A stretch of DNA of 64,000 nt from MED-G116 sp038147495 (GTDB taxonomy: Bacteria; Pseudomonadota; Alphaproteobacteria; Puniceispirillales; Puniceispirillaceae), in contig JAYQTT010000016.1 in NCBI GenBank assembly GCA_038147495.1, forward strand, positions 399,763 to 463,762, given 5' to 3'. The notes beneath the pieces were generated by a model that was given only the letters and a program-made list of their open reading frames with translations, was not told the DNA's origin and ran no database searches. Shown piece by piece: positions 1-8,328 of this stretch (the stretch's first letter is position 1; each line of letters begins with the position of its first letter). A program made the translations under genes and the position numbers.

Positions 1-417
1 CGGATTATCCGCATCGGCAAAGCGTACCTCAATGCCAAGCTGTTTGAACGTGTTGGCAAAAAGGTTCCAAGTGCCGCCATAAAGATGCGGCGACGAAACA
101 ATGTTATCGCCTGCACTACATAGGTTTTGAATGCTAAGCGCGACGGCCGATGATCCGGATGCAACCGCCAGCGCAACCATACCCCCCTCAAGCGCGGCAA
201 CCCGTTCTTCCAGCACTGCATTGGTCGGGTTCATGATCCGCGTATAGATATTTCCAAGCTCGCGAAGACCAAATAAATTGCCAGCATGTTCGGTGCTGTC
301 AAACTGATAGCTGGTAGTTTGATAGATCGGTACTGCAACTGCGTTCGTCGCGCTGTCACGGCGATAGTTACCGGCGTGAAGCACCAATGTTTCGGGATTT
401 TGAAAAGTTGCTGACAT
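1..417 (-). CDS. metY: O-acetylhomoserine sulfhydrylase, N-terminal part (cut by window edge)
   Basis: The leftward frame is open from an ATG at 417 to base 1, giving the first 139 residues. The translation contains YQTTSYQF, YTRIMNPTNAVLEERVAALE and ALAVASGSSA, the start of a Cys/Met-metabolism PLP-dependent enzyme of the O-acetylhomoserine aminocarboxypropyltransferase type. The enzyme makes homocysteine from O-acetylhomoserine and sulfide in the cytoplasm. The PLP lysine lies outside the window. GAGG about 8 bases before the ATG serves as ribosome binding site. Cystathionine gamma-synthase is a less likely relative, because the N-terminus reads LVLHAGNYR with a long YQTTSYQFD stretch. It faces away from the dehydrogenase at 830. 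Confidence 0.85.
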   Translation of the reverse strand, partial: MSATFQNPETLVLHAGNYRRDSATNAVAVPIYQTTSYQFDSTEHAGNLFGLRELGNIYTRIMNPTNAVLEERVAALEGGMVALAVASGSSAVALSIQNLCSAGDNIVSSPHLYGGTWNLFANTFKQLGIEVRFADADNP

Positions 418-829
418 AGTTTCTGCCTCGTCTTGAATGCATGAATTGAAGATTGCAAAGATATAGAAAAATTTGCTTTGGCCAGCGAAAAAAATGAAGG
501 CAGTTAAAAAAAATTTCCAAACTACGGTATATAATGCAAAACCTTCTATTTTTGGATCCGGATTGAGTAATTTATAGCGTCATCCTATCGACCGCGTGAC
601 TGGCCAACGTGAACGCCTCGACAAGGCCGCGTGATTTTCAGAGGATGCCGGTCATGTGATTGTTGATTGCGCATCGCTTTTTTGCTGATCATGGTGCGGT
701 GTCATGCTAACAATATCCGCCTAATATTTACCGTTGGAAGCGATCGCCGCGGTTCACCAGTCTCTGCCATATAGATCTAACCATGGCAGCTTGTCAGAAT
801 TTTAATTTGCAGATTTTACGGGGACATAA
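418..829. other. Divergent intergenic region between metY and the tartrate dehydrogenase gene
   Basis: This 412-base spacer should carry the promoters of two divergent genes. The AT-rich stretch 470-560 lies upstream of metY. CATCCT at 581-586 can pair with AGGATG at 642-647, enclosing an 8-base direct repeat CCGCGTGA at 592-599 and 628-635. I see no tRNA, no good ORF and no convincing match to a SAM riboswitch, although metY genes are often controlled by one. Confidence 0.3.
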
Positions 830-1906
830 ATGAAGACATATAAAATCGCGTCTATTCCGGGCGATGGCATTGGCGTTGAGGTTATTGATGCTGGGTTAAA
901 GGTTCTTGATGCTCTTGCCGCGCGTGATGGCGGGTTCAAACTGGATGTGACCAGCTTTGATTGGGGCAGTGACCGTTACAAGCGTGAAGGCGCGCTGATG
1001 CCTGCTGATGGGGCGAATGAGCTGCGTGATTTTGATGCGATTTTCTTTGGTGCGGTTGGGGCGCCAGATATTCCTGATCATCTGACACTTTGGGGTTTGC
1101 GGTTGAATATCTGCCAGCCGCTTGATCAATATGCCAATGTCCGCCCAACGCGCATTCTTCCGGGGATCAAAAGTCCGCTGGCTGGTGTAACGGCAAAGGA
1201 TCTTGACTGGGTTATCGTGCGGGAAAATTCCGAAGGGGAATATGCTGGTCAGGGCGGCCGTAGCCATCGTGGCCAGCCGCATGAAATGGCCACTGATCTG
1301 GCCGTCTTTACACGGGTTGGTGTCGAACGTGTCATGCGTTTTGCGTTCGAGCTGGCGCGGTCACGGCCGCGTAAATTATTGACCGTCGTGACGAAATCAA
1401 ATGCCCAGCGATACGGTATGGTTATGTGGGACGAAATCGCCGCCGAAGTTGCCGCAGATTTCCCTGACGTGACATGGGATAAAATTCTGGTTGATGCGAT
1501 GACAGTCAGAATGACGATGAAGCCGGAAAGCCTCGATACGATTGTTGCGACCAACCTTCACGCCGATGTGCTGTCGGATCTGGCGGCGGCTTTATCTGGA
1601 TCAATTGGCGTTGCGCCAACGGCCAATCTGAACCCTGAGCGGACCAGCCCTTCAATGTTCGAGCCGATCCATGGTTCGGCCTTTGATATTACCGGCAAGG
1701 GCATCGCCAATCCGGTGGGAACGTTCTGGAGCGCGTCGATGATGCTTGAGCATATTGGCGAGAGCGATGCCGCTGCACGGTTAATGGAAGCGATCGAGGT
1801 GATTACGGCCAATCCTGATTTTCATACGCCCGATCTCGGCGGCACGGCAACATCTGAGCAGGTGACCAATGCAATCATTGATGTGATTAGGGCCCGCAAC
1901 GAATAG
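830..1906 (+). CDS. Tartrate dehydrogenase / D-malate dehydrogenase family protein
   Basis: A 358-residue member of the isocitrate/isopropylmalate dehydrogenase family. It starts IPGDGIGVEVIDAG (nucleotide-binding entry), has the substrate-binding VRENSEGEYAG at about residue 130, TVVTKSNA at about 185, an NLHADVLSD metal site at about 245 and EPIHGSAFDITGKG at about 285. The last three resemble tartrate/D-malate dehydrogenases (TtuC/DmlA) more than LeuB. It would oxidatively decarboxylate tartrate or D-malate with NAD and a divalent metal. GGGGAC precedes the ATG. Start, length and motifs are all standard. The exact substrate cannot be told from sequence. Confidence 0.85.
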   Translation: MKTYKIASIPGDGIGVEVIDAGLKVLDALAARDGGFKLDVTSFDWGSDRYKREGALMPADGANELRDFDAIFFGAVGAPDIPDHLTLWGLRLNICQPLDQYANVRPTRILPGIKSPLAGVTAKDLDWVIVRENSEGEYAGQGGRSHRGQPHEMATDLAVFTRVGVERVMRFAFELARSRPRKLLTVVTKSNAQRYGMVMWDEIAAEVAADFPDVTWDKILVDAMTVRMTMKPESLDTIVATNLHADVLSDLAAALSGSIGVAPTANLNPERTSPSMFEPIHGSAFDITGKGIANPVGTFWSASMMLEHIGESDAAARLMEAIEVITANPDFHTPDLGGTATSEQVTNAIIDVIRARNE

Positions 1907-1982
1907 CTGTCCAGCAGAGGTGCATATTTGTTGATAGCCTGACAGATTGATACTCTGACCGATTTAATAAGAGGTAGCCCTT

Positions 1983-2720
1983 ATGAACCCAACAATCGAG
2001 CTGTTAAAATCTCATAGGTCGATCCGCCAGTTCAAAGACAGGCCGATTGCACCTGATTTGTTGAACGAGATTATTCTTGCCGGTCAGGCTGCCGCATCAT
2101 CCAATTTTCTGCAGGCGGCGACGATCATCCGTATTACCGATCGGGTCAAGCGGGCGCGCCTAGCAGAATTGGCTGGCAATCAGGCTTTTATCGAATCGGC
2201 GGCTGAATTTTTGGTGTTCTGCGCCGATATTAGTCGAGCTTCGCGCTGTTGTGATTGGCATGGCGCCGAGGCGAATACCGGCTTTACCGAACAATTCATC
2301 ATCGCAACGGTAGATGTCGCACTGGTGGCGCAAAATATTGTGGTGGCGGCAGAATCGGCCGGTCTTGGCATTTGCTATATTGGTGCCTTGCGCAATGATC
2401 CGGCTGCGGTATCAGCGGTTTTGGGGTTGCCGCAAGATAGCTATGCGGTTTTTGGGCTATGCCTCGGCTGGCCCGATCAAAATCCGGAAATCAAACCTCG
2501 TCTGCCGCTTGATATCGTATTTCGTGAAAACAGCTATGGCACCGACAGCGATCTTGGCCAGCTGGCCGATTATGATGATGCGATCCGCCATTATTACCAA
2601 ACCCGCACAGACAATAAGAAATCCCAAAGCTGGAGTGAACAAATGTCGGCGATGCTGAGCAAGGAATCGCGCCCGCATATGCTGGCGTTCTTGCGCCGAT
2701 CGGGCTTCTTGGAGAAATAG
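1983..2720 (+). CDS. NADPH-dependent nitroreductase family oxidoreductase (NfsA-like)
   Basis: A 245-residue FMN-binding nitroreductase-fold protein. The N-terminal HRSIRQFKDRPI is the FMN phosphate-binding motif of this family. AAASSNFLQA and the mid-protein GLGICYIGALRNDP are typical of the NfsA/FRP branch, which reduces nitroaromatics or flavins with NADPH. AGAGG lies about 7 bases before the ATG. It follows the tartrate dehydrogenase after 76 bases in the same direction, so the two may be co-transcribed. No physiological substrate can be inferred. Confidence 0.8.
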   Translation: MNPTIELLKSHRSIRQFKDRPIAPDLLNEIILAGQAAASSNFLQAATIIRITDRVKRARLAELAGNQAFIESAAEFLVFCADISRASRCCDWHGAEANTGFTEQFIIATVDVALVAQNIVVAAESAGLGICYIGALRNDPAAVSAVLGLPQDSYAVFGLCLGWPDQNPEIKPRLPLDIVFRENSYGTDSDLGQLADYDDAIRHYYQTRTDNKKSQSWSEQMSAMLSKESRPHMLAFLRRSGFLEK

Positions 2721-2824
2721 CCATAAACTGCTGATTGAATTGACACGCGCCTGTGATCAAAAGGCTTGCATCCGGTTGCTGATTAGGTCGTAATTTAGCA
2801 TCAAGTGTCGTTTGGGGGGTGGTC

Positions 2825-4435
2825 ATGGAATTTTTGTTTGGACGCTATTCGCTGATGTTTTATGCGCTGCTAGGCGCATTGGCGGCTGGGCTGGCAAGCC
2901 TCGCCTATCCCGCTTTTTGGGGATTTGCCGCGGTGCTGGCCGGGCTGGCGGGGGTCGGGTTTTATGATTACACGCAAAAGAAACGTGCGGTTCTTGGTAA
3001 TTATCCGCTGATTGGCCGGTTCCGGTTTTTGTTCGAGTCAATCCGGCCAGAATTGCGCCAATATTTCTGGGAATCTGATACAGACGAGCTGCCTTATTCG
3101 CGCAATCAGCGGGCGATGGCTTATCAGCGCGCAAAAAGCATTACCGCCGCCCGCCCCTTTGGTTCCGACAAAGATATGTATGCCGAAGATTTCAACTGGC
3201 TTAATCATTCGCTTCAGCCCGCAGAAATTGACTCGTCAGATTTCCGTATCCGGGTCGGTGAAGGCGATAAGGCCTATGATGCTTCGGTGCTAAATATTTC
3301 GGGAACCAGCTTTGGTGCATTGTCACCGCCAGCAATTCAGTCATTATCGGCTGGGGCCAAGCTAGGCGGCTTTGCACATAATACCGGCGAGGGGTCTTTG
3401 TCGAAATATCATCTTGCGGGGGGCGGTGATACGATCTGGCAAATTGGCACTGGCTATTTTGGCTGCCGGACCGCTGATGGGCAGTTTGATCCCGAGGCGT
3501 TCCGCGAGCGCGCCGTGCTGGATCAGGTTAAAATGATTGAAATAAAACTAAGCCAAGGTGCCAAGCCGGGGCATGGCGGTATGTTAATGGCACCAAAGGT
3601 CACGCCTGAAATTGCCGAGACACGCGGAATTCCTGCCTATCAGGATGTCGTGTCGCCGGCGCGTCATAGTGCTTTTTCAACACCAAATGAATTGCTGGCT
3701 TTTGCCGCAAATCTGCGTGATCTTTCGGGCGGCAAGCCGGTTGGCATAAAATTATGCGTTGGGCATCCTTGGGAAGTCATTGCGATTGTCAAAGCGATGG
3801 TGGAAAGCGGTACTATGCTCGATTTTATCACGGTTGACGGGGCCGAAGGCGGCACTGGCGCGGCGCCGGTTGAATTTACCGATCATATTGGATCGCCACT
3901 ACGCGATGCGCTGGTCTTTGTTGATAATTGTCTTCGGGGAGCAGGGATCCGTGACCGCGTTAAGATCGCCGCTTCGGCAAAGATTATCAGCGCTTATGAT
4001 ATTGTCCGGCATTGTGCCCTTGGCGCGGATTGGTGCAATATGGCGCGGCCTTTCATGTTCGCGCTTGGCTGTATTCAGGCGCGTGATTGTGCGTCTGGCA
4101 GATGCCCTAGCGGGGTTGCCACGATGGACCCGAAACGATACCGCGTGCTTGATGTTGAAACGCGTGCAAGGCGGGTGTTTAATTTCCATAAAAACAGTAT
4201 GAATGCGGTTGTGGAAATGCTCGAGGCGGCAGGGCTTACCCACACCAACCAGCTTAACCGGCGGCATATAGTGCGCCGCTTGTCAGCGAGTAAAATTCTG
4301 CTTGCCGACCAGATTTATCCACGCGTCGAGGTGAATGCGCTGATCGACGGCAAGCCGGTTGATGATCCGCGCCTGTCGTCTTACTGGCACCGGGTTAGCG
4401 GCGACAGCTTTCATCCGCAAGAACTAACGACGTAA
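2825..4435 (+). CDS. FMN-binding glutamate synthase family protein, membrane-anchored
   Basis: A 536-residue protein with two hydrophobic segments in the first 45 residues, followed by the FMN-binding synthase domain of GltB-like proteins. Supporting motifs are SGTSFGALSPPAIQSLS, NTGEGSLSKYH, KPGHGGMLMAPKVTPEIA, VDGAEGGTGAAP and a Cys cluster CIQARDCASGRCPSG that fits a 3Fe-4S site. It lacks the amidotransferase and C-terminal GXGXG domains of full GltB, as is usual for this stand-alone family. I chose the ATG at 2825 over a GTG at 2819 because the G-rich Shine-Dalgarno (2814-2819) precedes it at good spacing. The true substrate of the family is not settled. Confidence 0.8.
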   Translation: MEFLFGRYSLMFYALLGALAAGLASLAYPAFWGFAAVLAGLAGVGFYDYTQKKRAVLGNYPLIGRFRFLFESIRPELRQYFWESDTDELPYSRNQRAMAYQRAKSITAARPFGSDKDMYAEDFNWLNHSLQPAEIDSSDFRIRVGEGDKAYDASVLNISGTSFGALSPPAIQSLSAGAKLGGFAHNTGEGSLSKYHLAGGGDTIWQIGTGYFGCRTADGQFDPEAFRERAVLDQVKMIEIKLSQGAKPGHGGMLMAPKVTPEIAETRGIPAYQDVVSPARHSAFSTPNELLAFAANLRDLSGGKPVGIKLCVGHPWEVIAIVKAMVESGTMLDFITVDGAEGGTGAAPVEFTDHIGSPLRDALVFVDNCLRGAGIRDRVKIAASAKIISAYDIVRHCALGADWCNMARPFMFALGCIQARDCASGRCPSGVATMDPKRYRVLDVETRARRVFNFHKNSMNAVVEMLEAAGLTHTNQLNRRHIVRRLSASKILLADQIYPRVEVNALIDGKPVDDPRLSSYWHRVSGDSFHPQELTT

Positions 4436-4440
4436 TGGTT

Positions 4441-5071
4441 AGTGGCCGGTGGGGTGATGGCCGGTTTTAAGGGCATAATTTTGGCGCCCCATGTTTGCCG
4501 GACCCGCGCCAAAGCCTCGCGTTAAAATTGAGCTTGAGCCGGTGGTTTTGCGGCGGATTTGCCAGCTTGCGTGATATTCTGCTGGGTTGGGCCGAAAGCC
4601 GAACTGGCGGCACCATCGGCGGTAAATGTTGCCTCGCCACTGATCACAAAATACAGCTCTTCTGCCTCGTGATAATGCGCCGGATAGAAAAGCTCTGGTC
4701 CCCAATAACCGATATAGGCATTCAGTTGCTTTGAGGTGAAATGGCCGGTTGGGCCGATCAATTCGAAAAAGCCGTAATGATCAAAAAACCCCTCGTCAAG
4801 CTCGTCTTCGCGATAGGCAAATTGCCACTGGACAAGATCAAGCGCGGCGATGATTGCGTGGTGCAGTGTGGCAGTGTGGGGATCCTTCCCATAATCCCAT
4901 GCGGCAAGATGTTGTCGCGGCGGCGGCCGGATGTCGAAGAACGGTCTGGCGGATCAGATCATCTGGTGGCGGCGCAAATTGCCAAAGGCTGTTTTTGTGA
5001 TCATTTGATCCTGCGGCTGCCCTATGCCAAAGATCAATCACGGTGTTGCACAGATGATCGAGCCCGTCCAT
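4441..5071 (-). pseudogene. dddQ: DddQ-like cupin DMSP lyase, broken across several frames
   Basis: Read leftward, three frames together spell a DddQ-type dimethylsulfoniopropionate lyase. From 5071 one frame gives a helical N-terminus (MDGLDHLCNTVIDLWHRA). A second frame from about 4950 gives HLAAWDYGKDPHTATLHHAI and then FFELIGPTGHF, YIGYWGPELFYPAHYHEAEE and LYFVISGEATF. The last of these holds the cupin metal-binding His/Glu/Tyr cluster. The third frame near 4600-4540 gives PAEYHASWQ and then ILT, and LWRGSG appears in yet another frame. The domain order matches DddQ, which cleaves DMSP to acrylate and dimethyl sulfide. At least three indels in about 200 residues argue for decay, though sequencing error is not excluded. 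The start at 5071 is a guess. Confidence 0.65.
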
Positions 5072-5221
5072 ATCTGCCCTAATGTAACAAGGTTATTGCC
5101 GCCAGCCGCCAGATTATTTCAGCTAAGTCATTACGGCCAGAAGATCAATGCGAACCTGTCTGGCTGGGACAAATCCCGATGATTATGGTGCTAGTTATAT
5201 TCTGTGCCAAACGAATTTCCA

Positions 5222-7273
5222 TCACGCGAAATCACGTCCCGCCGCCGCGGCGTCTTTGATCAATCTATTCGGTTGCCAGATCGTGCTGTTTTCCCCGGAT
5301 AGCGCCTCTAATCCGGCGAGAATATTTTCCATGCCAATCTGGTTAGCATAATGCATCAGCCCGCCGCGCCATCGCGGAAAGCCATAGCCAAGAACGCTCA
5401 CCAGATCAATATCGGTGGCGGTTTCTGCGATTGCCTCGTCAAGGATAGACGCCGCCTCGTTAATCATTGCCAGCAACAGCCGGTGGGTGATGTCATCATC
5501 GCTATAATGGCGCCGGGTTACGCCTGCCGTCGCCGCCTCATCGATGATCAGATTATCTACCGCCGGATCATGGCTTGCCTGCCCTGCATTATCATATCTG
5601 TACCAGCCAAGACCGGCTTTGCGGCCAAGGCGGCCAGCATCAACCATCAGATCGGCGATCCTGACATAAAGCCTGTTTGGATCACGGCTGGCATCTTGGC
5701 GGCGGCGGTTCGCATAGGCGATATCAAGTCCGGATAAATCCTGTGCCGCATAGGGGCCCATTGCATAGCCAAAGCCGGTCATGGCGTGGTCAATCTGCGC
5801 CGGGGTTGCGCCGGTCAACAGCAAAAGATCAGCCGCCTCACGGTATCGTGCCAATATCCGGTTGCCGATAAAGCCATCACAAACCCCCGCCACAACCGGA
5901 ATTTTGCCAAGCTGTTTGGCCAGCGCGAATCCAGCAGCAAGAGCACCCGGCGCACTGGCCTCACCCTTTACGATCTCGAGCAGTTTCATGATATGGGCGG
6001 GGACGAAAAAATGCAGCCCGATCAGCCGTGATGGATCATCAAGCACACCGGCAATCGCATTGATATCAAGATAGGATGTATTGCTTGCCAAAACGGCAGT
6101 GGCTGGCATGACCATCTGCAATTGCTGAAAAACGGCTTGCTTGACCGCCATATCTTCAAACACCGCTTCGATGGCGATATCGGCGTTGCCAGCACTGGCA
6201 TAATCGGTTGAGACGCTGTGGCGGGCACGCATTTCAGCCGCGCGCGCCGGCGTGATTAGGGCCCGTTTCATCCCGGCTTCGATCAGGCCTTCAGCGCGTG
6301 CAATGGCCGCAGTGGCGGCGACGTCATTATTCTCAATTGTTACCGTTTTGATGCCGGCGCTGATCAGGGCATGGGCAATACCCGCCCCCATCGTGCCGCC
6401 GCCAACGACAACGGCCTCGCCAATAGTGGAACGATGCGCGGCAAGGTCAGCTGGTGCCCTTGCGCCGCGCTCGGCAAAAAACAGATGCCGAAGTGCCCGT
6501 GCCTGTGCGGATTGACGAAGCGCAAGAAAGCAATCACGTTCGGCGGCCATGCCGTCAAGAAAGGATGTATGGCTGGTGAGGGTAACAAGCTCGGCCGCCT
6601 TTACCGGTGCAATCTGGCCAGCGGCGCGGCGGCTAAGGCCAGCATGGATTTTTGCTAATACGGCGTCATCCCTTGTGCTGTTTGGCAAATTGCCAACCGG
6701 CGTTATGGCGCGCAGATCATCGGCGGTAATCGCGATTGCGGCGGCTTTTGGCGCATCATCAATAAGGTCTATAAGCCCCGCCGCAAGCCCGATTTGTGCG
6801 GTCATGGGCTTGCCGCTGGTGATCATTTCCAGCGCGGCAGAAAACCCGATCAGACGTGGCAGGCGCTGGGTACCGCCAGCACCCGGAACAACGCCAAGCA
6901 GCACTTCGGGAAGGCCAAGCTGGGCCTTTGGTACAGCGATCCGATAGCGGCAGGCCAGCGCCAGTTCCAACCCGCCACCAAGCGCGGCCCCGGTTATCAG
7001 TGCAATCCATGGAACCTCAGATGCCTCAATCATCGCCAGAATATCCGGCAAATGTGGTGCCACCGGCGGGGCATCAAATTCGCGTGCATCACCTCCGGCT
7101 GCAAAGATTCTATCGCTTCCCATCAGCACAACACGGTCAATCCCGGCTTCGGCCTTTTGCGCCATCAGCGCGTTATGCAGCCCACTGCGTACAGCCAGAT
7201 TGATAGCATTGACCGGCGGGTTGGCAAGCTCGACAAAAAACACATTATCATCGCGCCAGAATTTTACCGTCAT
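5222..7273 (-). CDS. Bifunctional enoyl-CoA hydratase / 3-hydroxyacyl-CoA dehydrogenase
   Basis: A 683-residue fusion. Residues 1-180 are a crotonase domain with the oxyanion-hole segments FAAGGDAREF and ALITGAALGGGLELALACR. From about 290 comes the NAD-binding domain (VVVGGGTMGAGIAHAL), then the HCDH domain with NTSYLDINAIA and GLHFFVPAHIMKLLEIV. Two C-terminal HCDH repeats follow, ending in GYGFPRWRGGLMHYA. The architecture is that of FadB-like and peroxisomal bifunctional enzymes, doing two steps of beta-oxidation. AAGGAAC precedes the ATG. It lies back to back with the PaaG-type gene at 7534, so it could serve an aromatic acid route as a PaaH-like step. Family assignment is firm; pathway is inferred. 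Confidence 0.9.
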   Translation of the reverse strand: MTVKFWRDDNVFFVELANPPVNAINLAVRSGLHNALMAQKAEAGIDRVVLMGSDRIFAAGGDAREFDAPPVAPHLPDILAMIEASEVPWIALITGAALGGGLELALACRYRIAVPKAQLGLPEVLLGVVPGAGGTQRLPRLIGFSAALEMITSGKPMTAQIGLAAGLIDLIDDAPKAAAIAITADDLRAITPVGNLPNSTRDDAVLAKIHAGLSRRAAGQIAPVKAAELVTLTSHTSFLDGMAAERDCFLALRQSAQARALRHLFFAERGARAPADLAAHRSTIGEAVVVGGGTMGAGIAHALISAGIKTVTIENNDVAATAAIARAEGLIEAGMKRALITPARAAEMRARHSVSTDYASAGNADIAIEAVFEDMAVKQAVFQQLQMVMPATAVLASNTSYLDINAIAGVLDDPSRLIGLHFFVPAHIMKLLEIVKGEASAPGALAAGFALAKQLGKIPVVAGVCDGFIGNRILARYREAADLLLLTGATPAQIDHAMTGFGYAMGPYAAQDLSGLDIAYANRRRQDASRDPNRLYVRIADLMVDAGRLGRKAGLGWYRYDNAGQASHDPAVDNLIIDEAATAGVTRRHYSDDDITHRLLLAMINEAASILDEAIAETATDIDLVSVLGYGFPRWRGGLMHYANQIGMENILAGLEALSGENSTIWQPNRLIKDAAAAGRDFA

Positions 7274-7533
7274 GGCTGTTCCTTTTGGGTTTGCAATGGC
7301 GCCGCATTGTCATGAGGGCCGTTTGTGGATGCCGATCTATGCAAATGATTATCTTCACCTAAACTGACGAAACCAGTGCCAGAATGCTTGCGAAGGTCGC
7401 TTGTGATCATGCAAGATTATCACGCCGCAACAAAGACCTGTTTCGCGTCATTTTGGCAAAATATATCTAAAAAAAATAGGTCATGGCGCGCGCCCTTAAG
7501 AGAAACCAAATAACAGCAAATGGCAGGGATGAT

Positions 7534-8313
7534 ATGAGCGATACGATCATTGTTGAAAAGCGCGATCATTGGGTCAAAATTACCCTAAACCGACCCGACC
7601 GGTTAAATGCGCTTAATATCGAAATGCATCGTGCGTTTCGGGCGGCGTTGGAAAATGTCGGCACGGCGCGCGCAATATTGATTACCGGTGCGGGGCGTGG
7701 TTTTTGTGCGGGTCAAGATCTTGGCGATCGCAATCCTGATACTGGCGATTGGCCGCCTGATCTGGGGCAGACATTAAATGATTATTTCAATCCGCTGGTG
7801 CGGCTGATTACCGGATTACCGGTGCCGGTGGTCTGTGCGGTGAACGGGGTTGCGGCAGGGGCAGGTGCTAATCTGGCGCTGGCTTGTGATGTTGTTCTGG
7901 CGGCAGATAATGCCCGCTTTATTCAGGCCTTTTCGAAAATTGGTCTGGTGCCTGATGCCGGTGGTAGCTGGATCTTGCCGCGCCGTCTTGGCATGGCGCG
8001 TGCCATGGGATTGGCGCTAACCGGTGAGGCGCTATCCGGGTCGCAAGCGGCTGAATGGGGGCTTATCTGGAAAAGCTATGATGATGCCGAACTAATGCCG
8101 GCAGCGCATGACCTTGTAACAAAATTTGCATCTGGCCCGACCGCCGCCTATGCGGGGACAAAAAAATTGATGCAAGCCGCTGCCAGCAATTCGTTTGATG
8201 GGCATCTTGATGATGAGGCAGTCATGCAGCAGGCGTGCGGCAGATCAGATGATTATGCTGAAGGGGTGCGCGCGTTTCTGGCCAAGCGCCCAGCAGAATT
8301 TACCGGCAGTTAG
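7534..8313 (+). CDS. paaG: Enoyl-CoA hydratase/isomerase family protein, PaaG-like
   Basis: A 259-residue crotonase. GAGRGFCAGQDLGDR near residue 65 is close to the hallmark of PaaG (ring-opening 1,2-epoxyphenylacetyl-CoA isomerase), and CAVNGVAAGAGANLALACD forms the second oxyanion segment. AFSKIGLVPDAGGSW carries the acidic catalytic position expected in isomerases. I chose the ATG at 7534, preceded by AGGGA, over an upstream ATG at 7483 that adds 17 non-conserved residues. No PaaABCE epoxidase genes are in the window, so phenylacetate degradation is only suggested. The stop lies inside a 12-base tandem duplication shared with the next gene. Confidence 0.75.
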   Translation: MSDTIIVEKRDHWVKITLNRPDRLNALNIEMHRAFRAALENVGTARAILITGAGRGFCAGQDLGDRNPDTGDWPPDLGQTLNDYFNPLVRLITGLPVPVVCAVNGVAAGAGANLALACDVVLAADNARFIQAFSKIGLVPDAGGSWILPRRLGMARAMGLALTGEALSGSQAAEWGLIWKSYDDAELMPAAHDLVTKFASGPTAAYAGTKKLMQAAASNSFDGHLDDEAVMQQACGRSDDYAEGVRAFLAKRPAEFTGS

Positions 8314-8328
8314 ACGGGCAGTTAGACG
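8305..8328. repeat. Exact 12-base tandem duplication at a convergent gene junction
   Basis: GGCAGTTAGACG occurs at 8305-8316 and 8317-8328. The first copy supplies the TAG stop of the PaaG-like gene, the second the TAA stop of the opposite thiolase. Confidence 0.9.

Noticed and set aside
231..458. Leftward ORF of 75 residues at the left edge
   Set aside because: It is a different frame of the metY 5' region; the metY frame gives clear PLP-enzyme homology.
418..540. SAM-II riboswitch in front of metY
   Set aside because: The leader has a small GCAAA/TTTGC hairpin, but I could not find the conserved pseudoknot segments of SAM-II or related classes.
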